Shown here piece after piece: positions 27,063 to 37,200 of a stretch of DNA of 64,000 nt. This stretch comes from Gammaproteobacteria bacterium. GTDB lineage: Bacteria > Pseudomonadota > Gammaproteobacteria > DSM-16500. The translations under genes were made by a program, and so were the position numbers. A model generated the notes under the pieces. The model ran no database searches, had not been told where the DNA came from, and worked only from the letters and a program-made list of their open reading frames with translations. Location: contig BMAG01000053.1 in assembly GCA_014132595.1 (NCBI GenBank), positions 1-64,000 of the forward strand. Direction: 5' to 3'. How positions within the stretch are numbered: position 1 is the first letter of the stretch; each line of letters opens with the position of its first letter.

Positions 27063-28265
27063 TTATCCGTTGAGAGTAGTAGAATACTGAGGGTTTTTCA
27101 TGGTAAACGCAATACCCAGCCAGAGAATGGATAGAATTGTGCAACATAAGTAGACATGAGTCAGACCAAATGCCCCATAAAGCGCTCCGCCCAGTGCTCC
27201 GCCTGCAAAAATGCCTAAAAATTGTGAACACGAATAAATACCCAGTGCTGTCCCTTTGAGGTGAGCCGGTGCAGTGCGTGAGACTAAAGAAGGGAGGAAT
27301 GCTTCGAGTAAAGAAAACGCAGAGAAGAATAATAATAAACTGAGCGCTGAAATCAAGATAAAATGCGCAAAAAATCCTAATAAAAATTCAGCAAGGACGA
27401 GAGCTAAAATCCCACCGATAAAAAAGGTTTTGATGATGTGTTTTTTTTCGGCAATTCGGATACCCGTAATGGCAATTAAAAAAGCAATCATGAACGTAGG
27501 CAAATATAAAGTCCATTGTTGATGCCCAGGAAGACCTGCAAGTGTTTGCAAACTGATGGGGATCACCACAAAGCTTGCGGTGAAAATAAAATGCAGTAAA
27601 AAAATGCCTATATTTAAATGCATCAACGCGGGATGTTTAAACAGCGCGAAAAATTGCCGCATTTTAGGTTCAGTTTCATTTCCGTGAGTCATCGTTTCTG
27701 GATTGGGAACCACGGTATATAACAAAACCATCGCTATCAGGCTGAATAAAAAAGCTAACCAAAAAACACCACTGACCTGAATCCAGCTGGCCGCGACAGG
27801 CCCCAGTATCATGGCCAAGGAAAAAGAAACTCCAATGGTGATTCCCATGATTGCCATCGCTTTGGTGCGTTGGGAAGGGTGCGTCAAATCCGCAATAAGT
27901 GCAATTATCGTGCTGCCAACAGCCCCCGCACCTTGCAAGGCACGTCCGACTAACAAACCCGCTATGCTATGCGACATCGCTGATACGACACTTCCCAATG
28001 CAAATAAACATAACCCCAGAAAAATGATTCTTTTTCGTCCAAAATGATCCGAGAGGGCCCCAAAAGGAATTTGTAATATAGCCTGCGTCAAACCATAAAC
28101 CCCCAAAGCCAAGCCCATTAAAAAAGGGGTGGCACCGGTTAAGTGACCGGCATACAGGGTCAATAAAGGCAATACCATAAACAAGCCAAACATACGCAGC
28201 GACATGATAGTGGACAAGAAAAAAACAGCACTGCGCTCGGTGGGGTTCATTTTAAAAGAAGTCAT
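27063..28265 (-). CDS. MFS transporter, drug-efflux type
   Basis: 400 residues, 12 predicted helices. The loop 2-3 signature is GALSDHFGRKR, and the drug:H+ antiporter 1 motif C region reads MGITIGVSFSLAMILGPV (G-x8-G-x3-GP). It resembles the YajR-type transporter usually found between ssb and uvrA, but lacks a cytosolic C-terminal domain. The substrate is unknown. It is the first gene of a unit with ssb. Confidence 0.88.
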   Translation of the reverse strand: MTSFKMNPTERSAVFFLSTIMSLRMFGLFMVLPLLTLYAGHLTGATPFLMGLALGVYGLTQAILQIPFGALSDHFGRKRIIFLGLCLFALGSVVSAMSHSIAGLLVGRALQGAGAVGSTIIALIADLTHPSQRTKAMAIMGITIGVSFSLAMILGPVAASWIQVSGVFWLAFLFSLIAMVLLYTVVPNPETMTHGNETEPKMRQFFALFKHPALMHLNIGIFLLHFIFTASFVVIPISLQTLAGLPGHQQWTLYLPTFMIAFLIAITGIRIAEKKHIIKTFFIGGILALVLAEFLLGFFAHFILISALSLLLFFSAFSLLEAFLPSLVSRTAPAHLKGTALGIYSCSQFLGIFAGGALGGALYGAFGLTHVYLCCTILSILWLGIAFTMKNPQYSTTLNG

Positions 28266-28280
28266 TTGCGTGTTCTTTAG

Positions 28281-28302
28281 TTATAATAGGCGCCCATTAT
28301 AA
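28281..28302. promoter_or_regulatory. 22-bp palindrome with two opposed -10 boxes between MFS-ssb and uvrA
   Basis: The sequence pairs at 10 of 11 positions around a GGCGCC centre. Each arm holds TTATAAT/ATTATAA, so TATAAT -10 elements face both ways, one for each divergent unit. A protein bound here would block both promoters. No consensus LexA box (CTGT-N8-ACAG) is visible in the gap, which is notable because uvrA and ssb are SOS genes in E. coli. Confidence 0.45.
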
Positions 28303-28332
28303 TGAATAGCCATTTAAAACGACAAACTTATT

Positions 28333-31170
28333 ATGAAAGAAATCCAGATCCGCGGTGCGCGCACCCATAATTTAAAGAACATTAACTTGAATATACCGCG
28401 AGACCAACTCACTGTTATTACAGGTCTTTCGGGTTCTGGCAAATCTTCTTTGGCCTTTGATACGCTATATGCAGAAGGTCAGCGTCGTTATGTAGAATCC
28501 TTGTCTTCTTATGCGCGTCAATTTTTATCCTTGATGGAAAAACCTGATGTGGATCACATAGAAGGATTATCACCCGCTATTTCCATTGAACAAAAATCCA
28601 CTTCTCATAACCCACGCTCAACTGTGGGTACCATCACAGAAATTTATGATTATCTGCGTTTGCTTTATGCTAAAGTGGGCCAACCGCGCTGTCCTGAACA
28701 TAATCAAGTGCTGGAAGCTCAGACAATCAGTCAAATGGTTGATATTGTTTTGGCGATGCCAGAAGATACCAAAATCATGATATTGGCACCCATTGTTCGC
28801 GATCGCAAAGGCGAGCATGCCGAGTTACTTCAAACATTACGCGCGCAAGGGTTTGTACGTGCACGAATTGATGGAAATTTAATAGAACTGGATCAAGCCC
28901 CTAAATTAGATATCCGTCGTAAACATACGATTGAAGTCGTTGTTGATCGTCTTAAAGTACGAGCCGATATTCGTTTACGTCTTGCCGAATCTTTTGAAAC
29001 GGCCCTACGTTTAGCAGATGGTTTGGCAGCCGTTGGCTTAATGGATGAACCCGATCGTCCTTTACAAGTTTTCTCAGAAAAATTTTCATGCGCTGATTGC
29101 GGATATAGTTTAGCAGAATTAACACCCCGATTATTTTCATTTAATAGCCCCACTGGCGCATGCCCTGAATGTGATGGTTTGGGGATCAAACAAGATTTTG
29201 ATGTGGATTTGATTGTAACGCATCCCAATTTTAGTTTAGCGGATGGTGCCGTTCGCGGTTGGGATAAAAGAAACCCATATTATTTCCAAATGCTCTCTTG
29301 TCTTGCGAAACATTTTAAATTTGATGTCAATACGCCTTTTTCCAAGCTGCCCAAAAAAATCCAGAATGTGATTTTATATGGCAGCGGCAATACAATTGTA
29401 CATTTCACCTATCGAAATGAAGATGGCCGAAGCTTTAGTAAGAAAGATCCTTTTGAAGGCATTATTCCTAACATGGAGCGCCGTTATCGTGATACAGAAT
29501 CAGAAATGGTGCGGGAAGAGCTCAGTAAATATTTAGCGAATAAAAAATGTGAAACTTGTCACGGTGCGCGTTTGTCTCTCGGTGCGCGTTATGTTTTTGT
29601 AGCGGATAAATCATTGCCGGAAATTACAGCCTTATCGATTAGCCAATGTAAAAGTTTTTTTGAGAATTTAAAACTTTCCGGTTATCGCGCAGAAATTGCG
29701 GTGAAAATTTTAAAAGAATTGATCAGCCGGTTAAGTTTTTTAGTGAATGTGGGTTTGGATTATTTAAGTTTGGATCGCAGTGCTGATACCTTGTCGGGGG
29801 GTGAGGCCCAGCGCATTCGTTTGGCGAGCCAGATTGGAGCAGGATTAGTGGGCGTTATGTATATTTTGGATGAGCCCTCCATTGGATTGCATCAGCGTGA
29901 TAATGCGCGTTTATTATCAACGTTGAATCATTTGCGCGATTTAGGCAATACAGTAATTGTCGTGGAGCATGATGAAGATGCGATATTGAGCGCAGATCAT
30001 GTGATTGATATAGGCCCGGGTGCAGGTGTGCATGGCGGTGCTATCGTTGCAGAAGGTAAACCCGCTGATATTTTAAAGCACCCTGACTCTTTAACGGGTC
30101 AATATCTTTCAGGTAAGCGCCACATTGCAATACCAAAAAAACGTCTGCCCATGAATCCCAAACAAGTGATTTCACTGATGGGTGCAAGCGGGAATAATTT
30201 AAAAAATATCAGTGTCACCATTCCGTTACAGTTAATGACTTGTATTACTGGTGTGTCTGGCTCCGGTAAATCTACATTGATTAATGATACGTTAGCTCCT
30301 TTAGTCGCGCGGGAAGTCAATGGCGCATCACAACATGAACCTGCGCCGCATTCCGACATAGAAGGCATAGATCAACTGGATAAAATCGTTGAGATTGACC
30401 AAAGCCCGATTGGCCGTACTCCTCGATCAAATCCTGCGACCTACACCGGATTATTTACACCCATTCGTGAATTATTTGCAGGAACACAGGAAGCACGTTC
30501 ACGTGGATTTACACCCGGCCGATTTAGTTTTAATGTGAAAGGCGGCCGCTGCGAAGCTTGTCAGGGCGATGGCGTGATCAAAGTGGAAATGCATTTTCTG
30601 GCAGATGTGTATGTCACCTGTGATGTTTGCCAAGGTAAACGTTATAACAGAGAAACACTTGAAATTCTGTATAAAGGGAAAAATATTCAGCAAGTGCTGG
30701 AAATGACGATTGAAGATGCGCGCGTTTTCTTTGATGCCATTCCGATTGTGGCACGTAAATTACAAACGTTAATCGATGTCGGATTATCGTATGTTTGTTT
30801 AGGTCAAAGTGCGACGACATTGTCCGGGGGTGAGGCACAGCGTATTAAATTGGCGCGTGAATTATCCCGTCGAGATACGGGAAATACTTTATATATTTTA
30901 GATGAACCGACAACCGGGTTGCATTTTTATGACATCGAACAATTGCTGAAAGTACTGCATCGTTTACGTGATGCGGGTAATACGATTGTGATTATTGAAC
31001 ATAATCTGGATGTGATTAAAACCGCAGACTGGATTATTGATTTAGGACCTGAGGGTGGTGATAAAGGCGGGCAGATTGTTGCAGTCGGAACACCGGAAGA
31101 AGTTGCTAAACATAAGAGTTCTTATACAGGCCAGTTTTTACGAAAAGTACTGAATGCAGCGAAGTATTGA
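28333..31170 (+). CDS. uvrA: Excinuclease ABC subunit A
   Basis: Damage-recognition ATPase of nucleotide-excision repair, acting with UvrB and UvrC. 945 residues. There are two ABC-type ATPase modules: Walker [11 protein letters not shown] near residue 32 and [10 protein letters not shown] near residue 640, with signature segments [10 protein letters not shown] in each half. Zinc-binding Cys pairs are visible in [16 protein letters not shown] and in [18 protein letters not shown]. Its length and motif order are normal. Confidence 0.98.
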   Translation: MKEIQIRGARTHNLKNINLNIPRDQLTVITGLSGSGKSSLAFDTLYAEGQRRYVESLSSYARQFLSLMEKPDVDHIEGLSPAISIEQKSTSHNPRSTVGTITEIYDYLRLLYAKVGQPRCPEHNQVLEAQTISQMVDIVLAMPEDTKIMILAPIVRDRKGEHAELLQTLRAQGFVRARIDGNLIELDQAPKLDIRRKHTIEVVVDRLKVRADIRLRLAESFETALRLADGLAAVGLMDEPDRPLQVFSEKFSCADCGYSLAELTPRLFSFNSPTGACPECDGLGIKQDFDVDLIVTHPNFSLADGAVRGWDKRNPYYFQMLSCLAKHFKFDVNTPFSKLPKKIQNVILYGSGNTIVHFTYRNEDGRSFSKKDPFEGIIPNMERRYRDTESEMVREELSKYLANKKCETCHGARLSLGARYVFVADKSLPEITALSISQCKSFFENLKLSGYRAEIAVKILKELISRLSFLVNVGLDYLSLDRSADTLSGGEAQRIRLASQIGAGLVGVMYILDEPSIGLHQRDNARLLSTLNHLRDLGNTVIVVEHDEDAILSADHVIDIGPGAGVHGGAIVAEGKPADILKHPDSLTGQYLSGKRHIAIPKKRLPMNPKQVISLMGASGNNLKNISVTIPLQLMTCITGVSGSGKSTLINDTLAPLVAREVNGASQHEPAPHSDIEGIDQLDKIVEIDQSPIGRTPRSNPATYTGLFTPIRELFAGTQEARSRGFTPGRFSFNVKGGRCEACQGDGVIKVEMHFLADVYVTCDVCQGKRYNRETLEILYKGKNIQQVLEMTIEDARVFFDAIPIVARKLQTLIDVGLSYVCLGQSATTLSGGEAQRIKLARELSRRDTGNTLYILDEPTTGLHFYDIEQLLKVLHRLRDAGNTIVIIEHNLDVIKTADWIIDLGPEGGDKGGQIVAVGTPEEVAKHKSSYTGQFLRKVLNAAKY

Positions 31171-31206
31171 TATAATAATTCATAGATAAAAAAACAATGC
31201 ATAGCA

Positions 31207-31243
31207 TAGGGAGAGGGTAAGTCGCAGGTTTTCCCTCACCCTA
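31207..31243. repeat. Hairpin with G-rich/C-rich arms after uvrA
   Basis: Arms 31207-31217 and 31233-31243 pair at 10 of 11 positions around a 15-nt loop. It could terminate uvrA, although the following T tract is broken. Arms of the type GGGAGAGGG/CCCTCACCC also occur in dispersed REP-like repeats of many proteobacteria, so it may be a repeat remnant. Confidence 0.45.
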
Positions 31244-31286
31244 GCAAAATTTTCCTTGAATTGTATTTTATTGATAGGGTTTACGA

Positions 31287-31928
31287 ATGTTATCTTTTCC
31301 TTCTGAAGAAACCACATTTTTATTTCCAGGCGCTGCGGGCAACATTGAAGTATTAACCGCCGTTCCTGAAAAAACTCCAGCGCATGGATCTGTGATTATT
31401 TGTCATCCGCATCCTCTTTATGGCGGAACGATGCATAATAAAGTGGTTAGTACTTTAGCCCGTGCTTTCCATAATCTCGGTTTACGAACCGTTCGTTTTA
31501 ATTTCCGTGGTGTCGGCAAAAGTGAAGGCATTCATGATGAAGGAAAAGGCGAAGCAGCAGACACCATTGCATTGGCAGACTGGCTGCGTACACTTTTTCC
31601 GGATGAGCCTTTATGGCTTTCTGGATTTTCTTTTGGCGGTTTTGTCGCAGCAACCGTTGCAACGCAATATCCCGTCTCACGTCTTATTACAGTAGCACCG
31701 CAAGCCTCTCGATTTGTATCACCGCCTTTAGCAGCAGTCACCTGTCCTTGGCTTATAATTCAAGGCGAAGACGATGAGGTGGTTTCACCGCAGGAACTTT
31801 ATGACTGGATGGATACCTTAAAAGTGAAGCCCGAGCTTATTCGATTGCCGGGTGCGGGGCATTTTTTTCATGGGCATTTATTAAATTTAAGAGAAGCGGT
31901 GGAAAAGGCCTTGGCGCATTCTAATTGA
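31287..31928 (+). CDS. Alpha/beta hydrolase (putative esterase)
   Basis: 213 residues. Segments are VIICHPHPLYGGTMHNKVV (oxyanion region), FNFRGVGKSEG, nucleophile elbow GFSFGGFVAA with Ser in G-F-S-F-G, acid in GEDDEVVSP, and His in GAGHFFHG. This is the small conserved CocE/NonD-like hydrolase family common in proteobacteria, of unknown substrate. AGGG lies seven bases upstream. It lies 116 bp after uvrA on the same strand. Confidence 0.87.
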   Translation: MLSFPSEETTFLFPGAAGNIEVLTAVPEKTPAHGSVIICHPHPLYGGTMHNKVVSTLARAFHNLGLRTVRFNFRGVGKSEGIHDEGKGEAADTIALADWLRTLFPDEPLWLSGFSFGGFVAATVATQYPVSRLITVAPQASRFVSPPLAAVTCPWLIIQGEDDEVVSPQELYDWMDTLKVKPELIRLPGAGHFFHGHLLNLREAVEKALAHSN

Positions 31929-31989
31929 TAATAATTCTTATCTACGGTATGATACTTTTCATTCTTTCTATAAGGGAGTGGTCAAAAAA

Positions 31990-33252
31990 ATGGCCTCATC
32001 TTCGCAAACGATAAATCACAATGTATCATTATTGAAGCCCTGGCAATGGCTCGGTATTTTAGGCCCTGGCCTTGTTGTGATGTTAGCGGATACGGATGCC
32101 GGCAGTCTGATCACTTCTGCCCAAAGTGGCGCTCTCTGGGGTTATAAGTTACTCATTTTACAGTTTATTCTCATTCCCATTCTTTGCATCGCGCAGGAGC
32201 TTACCGTACGTTTAGGCCTTGTAACAGGCATGGGACATGGTGAGTTAATTAAGCATTATTATGGCAAAGGATGGGCCTGGTTATCTGTTTCTACCCTGAT
32301 TGTTTCCTGTGTAGGAGCTATCTTAAGTGAATTTAGCGGGTTGGCCGGTGTTGGCGTCTTATTTCATATTCCAGCCTGGAAAACGATTACCGGTGTCGTC
32401 CTCTTTTTAATTACTATTGCCTGGACGGGCTCTTATCGTTCCATCGAACGCATTGCTATTTTTATCGGCCTTTTTGAATTGGTTTTTTTATGGGTTGCCT
32501 GGGATGCGCAGCCTGTCGGTCATGAGATGCTGGATGGATTAAAAAATATTCCTTGGCGCGAGCGTTCTTATCTTTATTTGGCAGCCGGTAATATTGGTGC
32601 AGTTATCATGCCCTGGATGGTCTTTTATCAACAATCAGCGGTGCTTGATAAAGGCCTTACCGTGCGTCATTTGCGTTTCGCTCGATTTGATACCATCATG
32701 GGCGCTGTTATTACCCAATTAATTATGGCATCCGTTCTCGTTGTCACAGCCGCCACGATTGGAAAATCAAATCCCAATACACCATTAAATACTGTCCAGC
32801 AAATCAGTGATGCATTAACTCCCAGTTTAGGCTTCACCGTCGGAAAAATATTGTTTGCCCTGGGAATGACAGGGGCTGCGCTTATTGCAAGCATTGTGGT
32901 TTCTTTAACAGCCGCCTGGGGATTAGGAGAAGTGATGGGTTTCCGCCGTTCTCTTCAGGATCATCCTAAAGAAGCACCCTGGTTCTATGGTTGTTATACG
33001 ATTATCTTAATTGTAGGCGGCATTCTCGTTGCATCCGGTGCCTTGAATCTTGTAAATCTCAGTATCGGGGTTGAGGTCATGAATGCTCTATTGCTTCCTA
33101 TTGTGCTGGGATTTCTTTATTTATTGGCCCGTCACGCCTTACCCGAGCCTTATCGCTTGAAAAAAGGATATGCAATGCTGGTATTTGTGCTCTTATTAAT
33201 AACTTCTGTTTTTGGATTATTCGGCGGCATTGCTGGAAGTTCAGGTTCTTAG
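31990..33252 (+). CDS. NRAMP-like divalent metal transporter
   Basis: About 420 residues with 11 hydrophobic segments. The first helix reads GPGLVVMLADTDAGSLITSAQSG, which aligns with the NRAMP helix 1, but the metal-binding DPGN is replaced by DTDAG. Helix 6 reads AVIMPWMVFYQQSAVLDKG, corresponding to the family MPH motif. So it belongs to the wider NRAMP superfamily with an altered metal site, and the substrate is uncertain. I chose the ATG at 31990. An in-frame GTG at 31978 lies directly on the ribosome-binding site. Confidence 0.8.
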   Translation: MASSSQTINHNVSLLKPWQWLGILGPGLVVMLADTDAGSLITSAQSGALWGYKLLILQFILIPILCIAQELTVRLGLVTGMGHGELIKHYYGKGWAWLSVSTLIVSCVGAILSEFSGLAGVGVLFHIPAWKTITGVVLFLITIAWTGSYRSIERIAIFIGLFELVFLWVAWDAQPVGHEMLDGLKNIPWRERSYLYLAAGNIGAVIMPWMVFYQQSAVLDKGLTVRHLRFARFDTIMGAVITQLIMASVLVVTAATIGKSNPNTPLNTVQQISDALTPSLGFTVGKILFALGMTGAALIASIVVSLTAAWGLGEVMGFRRSLQDHPKEAPWFYGCYTIILIVGGILVASGALNLVNLSIGVEVMNALLLPIVLGFLYLLARHALPEPYRLKKGYAMLVFVLLLITSVFGLFGGIAGSSGS

Positions 33253-33339
33253 AAACTTCACAAAAACATCTATTTCGCGTAATCTCAAAGGATACTCAAC
33301 ACGCCCGTTATACTGGCTTATTTATGAAAGGGATGATGT

Positions 33340-34197
33340 ATGGCAGAGCAACAACCACCCGTTTTAGTCAAATCCGTTCCACCCCAAATTGTTAATGAAG
33401 GCGCAGCCTTCGGTCCCATTAATTTAAACGAATATATTCAGCAGCCCAATGCAGAAGGCGGCACATTGAAATTCGTTGCAGAATTATCTGATGGCAGTGC
33501 GTTGATACAAGGGTTGATTTGCACGGAAAGCGGTACATTGGGAGGAATACCCGCCCCCGGCACTGAAGGTGGTTATGAAATCGTCATTTATGCGAGAAAC
33601 GCCGAGGGTGGTGAGTTAACAACAAAAGTATCTCTGACCGTTAAAGAACGCATCAGCATGTTGGAAGGACATCAGTATTTTACAGATCTGAAGTCTAAAA
33701 TATGGGAAGCCCTGGGTCAGAATTTACCTTTACCCGAGATGGAAAGTTTAATTGATCGCCCATTGACGTTAGTGGAAGTCTATTATTTGATACAACGTTT
33801 TGCGACGTTGACGATTTGGGATGTTCATAATCTGGAGCCGCCTGGTGAAATTAAAAAATTACAATTAGAGGGAGCAAGCCCTCATTTTCAAGTTTATGAT
33901 CGTGGCAGCTGTTTGGTAGGCGCGCCGACTGATTTATTTTCCCATGAAAGGACGCTGGAAGACGCATTGCATACTGCAAGAGTGATGGCACGTGAGGCCT
34001 ATAAACGGGGGTGGACAGTAGAATTAACAGGGTTTAATAAAATGGTCCGGGCCTGCTGGGTTGAAATTCAGATCATGTCGGCTAAAAATGCTAAGCCCTT
34101 GGAAGTATTGCACTATGAACCTACGGAAGCGGATCAGAAGCTCTATCATGCTGAGGAACAAGGAAGAATGAGGGGCTCAAGTTCAAAGGGAGCTTGA
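33340..34197 (+). CDS. Ig-like plus LPD7-like protein of unknown function
   Basis: 285 residues, no signal peptide or membrane segment. Residues about 8-107 look like a cadherin/putative-Ig (He_PIG) sandwich: PPQIVNEGAAFGPINL, the G-T-L-x-G-x-P turn (SGTLGGIPAPG) and a YEIVIYARNAEGGE strand. Residues about 203-270 carry the pattern of the LPD7 domain: ALHTARVMAREAYKRGW, VELTG, a central Trp-x-E and YEPTEAD. LPD7 is known from relaxase- and primase-associated proteins and from large polyvalent proteins. GGGATGATGT precedes the ATG. It may be cotranscribed with the next gene (75-bp gap). Confidence 0.7.
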   Translation: MAEQQPPVLVKSVPPQIVNEGAAFGPINLNEYIQQPNAEGGTLKFVAELSDGSALIQGLICTESGTLGGIPAPGTEGGYEIVIYARNAEGGELTTKVSLTVKERISMLEGHQYFTDLKSKIWEALGQNLPLPEMESLIDRPLTLVEVYYLIQRFATLTIWDVHNLEPPGEIKKLQLEGASPHFQVYDRGSCLVGAPTDLFSHERTLEDALHTARVMAREAYKRGWTVELTGFNKMVRACWVEIQIMSAKNAKPLEVLHYEPTEADQKLYHAEEQGRMRGSSSKGA

Positions 34198-34272
34198 TTA
34201 CGGGCAAAATAGTGAATTGTGTAGTATAATTATTCAATAAATCAATTCTTTTAATAAGAAAGAGGTTTTGCT

Positions 34273-37200
34273 ATGAAATCAGAAAGAAAAACTCCACCTC
34301 CTTCCGCATCTTCCTCTTCCTCAGGAAAACCTCCTGCCACACCTGCAGCACCTGCTTCAGCAGCAAGTGTACCTCCTGCACCTCCATTAGCTCCGCTTCA
34401 TGAAGAAAAAAAGGAAGTAAAAGAAGAAAAAAAAGAAGAAAAAAAAGAGGAAAAGGAAGAAAAGGCTGAATCCAAAGCTGAAGCTGCGAAAGCTGCGGCT
34501 AAAGCGGCAAGTGATTCCCTTCACAAATCCATTGCAATGATGAGAGAGCAAGCCCGAGAAGCAGAAGCTGAACGCGTAGCAGCTGTTCCAGCGGCATTAG
34601 CAGCAGGTACCCCCCCTGCGGCCTTGGGTGTGAAAGATCCCTTGATTATGTATGGTTATGATGCAAAAGAAGGTGCGCTTAAGAAATGGGCGGAGTCATT
34701 GCAAAAGGTAGAGGCTGACATTGTAAAAAAATGGCAAGACGAATTAAACCCTTTACTCGAAGAACGCGATAATAAAAAAAATGAAACTGATGCGAAAATA
34801 GATGAACGGATGGCATTAGAAAAAAAAGATATTAATCAAGAAAAAACTCAAGAAATTGCGGTACAAACGAGAAGAATTGATGCGGCTCAAGCGAACTTAG
34901 CAGCAGAAGAGCAAAAGGTTGCCGCTATCGAAACGAATTTAATCGCACAGCGGGCAGAGATGACTAGGCTTTCTGAAGAGCATCGAGCGACTCTTCAATC
35001 TTTTCAAACAATAGGGACAGAAATTACTGACTATCCAAAAATTGTTGCGGATGGAAAATCAGAAGAAGAAGTAAAAAGACTTACTACCGAACGGGAAGCA
35101 AAAATCAATGAACTAAAACAAACATGGGGAGAATTAGAACAAAAGGCTCAACAATCAAAGACGCAAGTTGAGGGTCTAGAGAGGGAATTAAAAAGAATAG
35201 TTGATGTAGAACGTCCAGCTGCTGAGGCTGAACGTGACCGGATAGCAGCAGAGCTGAGAACTACACGACAAGATGCAGAGGAAAAACAAGCGCAGGCAGA
35301 GATAAAGGCTCAAGCAGCTATAGAACGCGCTGATGCCGAGGGACTCGCAGCTAAGCAAACCGCAAGAGAGGATATTGATCGGGATTATGAAGCTAAGCCG
35401 GAGTATCAAGAGAGGACTGTCAAGATAGCTGCCGTACATGACAGAGTCCAACGCTTAGAAAATGAAATCAGAAGCATTCAAAATGGCTGGATGAGAGGAC
35501 AGCCTATTGAGCCAGAGGTCATGAAAGAGAAAGTCAAAGCATTTCGTGAGGAAGCTAAAGCGTGGTCTGAACAATCTCCTCCTCTTATCACGGCAGACGA
35601 ATTAAAAAAAATTAACGATGTCGTTGATACTTTTGCAACGAAGGTCGATAAAGAAATAGTTCGTTTAAAAAATTCGGCAGAGGCGCAGGTTCATACAAAT
35701 AGAATATTGATGATGGACAGAGACATTGTATCCCAGCGGGTATTTCATGAAAAATTAGAAAAACAAGGAAAAGAAAAAGGACATTGTGATATTGTTCATC
35801 TGAATGAAGCACCCACAGAAGATAAAATAGACAGCATCTTATTAAATTCAGACTCTAAGCGTGCTTATGTTATTGTTGGCGATGAAGCAAAAGGCGAGCC
35901 TCAGTCACTTTATTATATTAATCGAGCAACAAAAGAATGTTATCAGGTATGTGCGCCAGATTCGAATGAGATGAAGGCGATTTTACGTGAAATGAAAGCA
36001 GGCGATGAACGAAGTGATTTATCTCATGTAGCGCAAAAGTTTGCGCATCCATTGACAGCAAGACCCTTACATACTCCAGCGGCAGAAGCAAAGAGAGGAA
36101 AGAATTCTGCAGGCGTTGCTTTCCCAGGAGAGGTTTTAACAAGAAAACAGGAAGCGCGCCTAAAAGAGTTATCCAATCATGCGCGCCGGCCAGAATATAT
36201 CAAAGCATCTGAAAAGAAAAATTTAGTCAGATGGCAAGAGTCGACTACAATCAAGTCTTACAATCCTTTTAATAGAACACAGATAGTCGGGGATTGGAAA
36301 GACATTATTCCAATTGCTATTCATAATGATTTTGATTTTGCAAATGAAACCGAAAAACGGCGTAAAGAAGAGCTGATAGATCCTCTCATGGCGCGTGATC
36401 ATGCAATTGAACGGTTGCGAGAGCAGCAAAAGAAACCCGGTGAGATCGAATATGATTATTCAGGAGAAAGATTTAAGCTGAGCAGTGTAAAGGATGAAAA
36501 AGGTCACCTGCAGTTTCGAGTGAATTATGCCTATAGTTCTTATCGATCTGACAATGTGCCCGCCGCGATGGCCAAAATGATTTCGCTTTGTCATTTCACT
36601 AATCCAACGGCTGCTATTGAACTTTCATGTGAGCGTGTTGATGATCTTCACTATGCTAAAAGGATTGCTAAGGAAGTAGAGTTTGCGATTATTGCTGCGG
36701 AAAATGCGAGAAAAGAAGGCATATTTATCGGAATTAAACTCGATAAGAATGTCCTGTCTGCATTGCAGGCCGTTGGAGCCAATGATAAGAATTTACAGAC
36801 GAGAGCAAATACGCTGTATGCTGATTGGGAAAAACATTCTCAGGAACAATTGAAAAAAGAAGAGTCTGTTGCTTTGCAAAATGCAGAAAGCACGAGTCTT
36901 GGAAAGTTGTTAGAGTCAAAAACGGATCCTTCAGTTGCGATGAGTCATCAGGCGGAACTTGCAGAGCTATTTAAGGATAAAGACAATGCTCAAAAAGCGA
37001 GTGCGCTCGATGCTGAAGTTGCTAAGCTTGAAGCAAGAGCTAATCAGTTTGATATTCAAAATACGAATATTAAGAATGAGCTTGCTAGCATCGAAGAAAA
37101 AATAAAACAACCCGGCAGCGATTTAGCTGCATTGGAAAAGCAGCTTGCTGGACTTGAAGCGACACAGCATGCTGCGAATGCAGAGCTGCAGGTGCTAGGC

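Noticed and set aside
36734-36919. Minus-strand frame inside the 1130-residue protein gene
   Set aside because: Short, antisense to a long continuous coding frame, without start signals.
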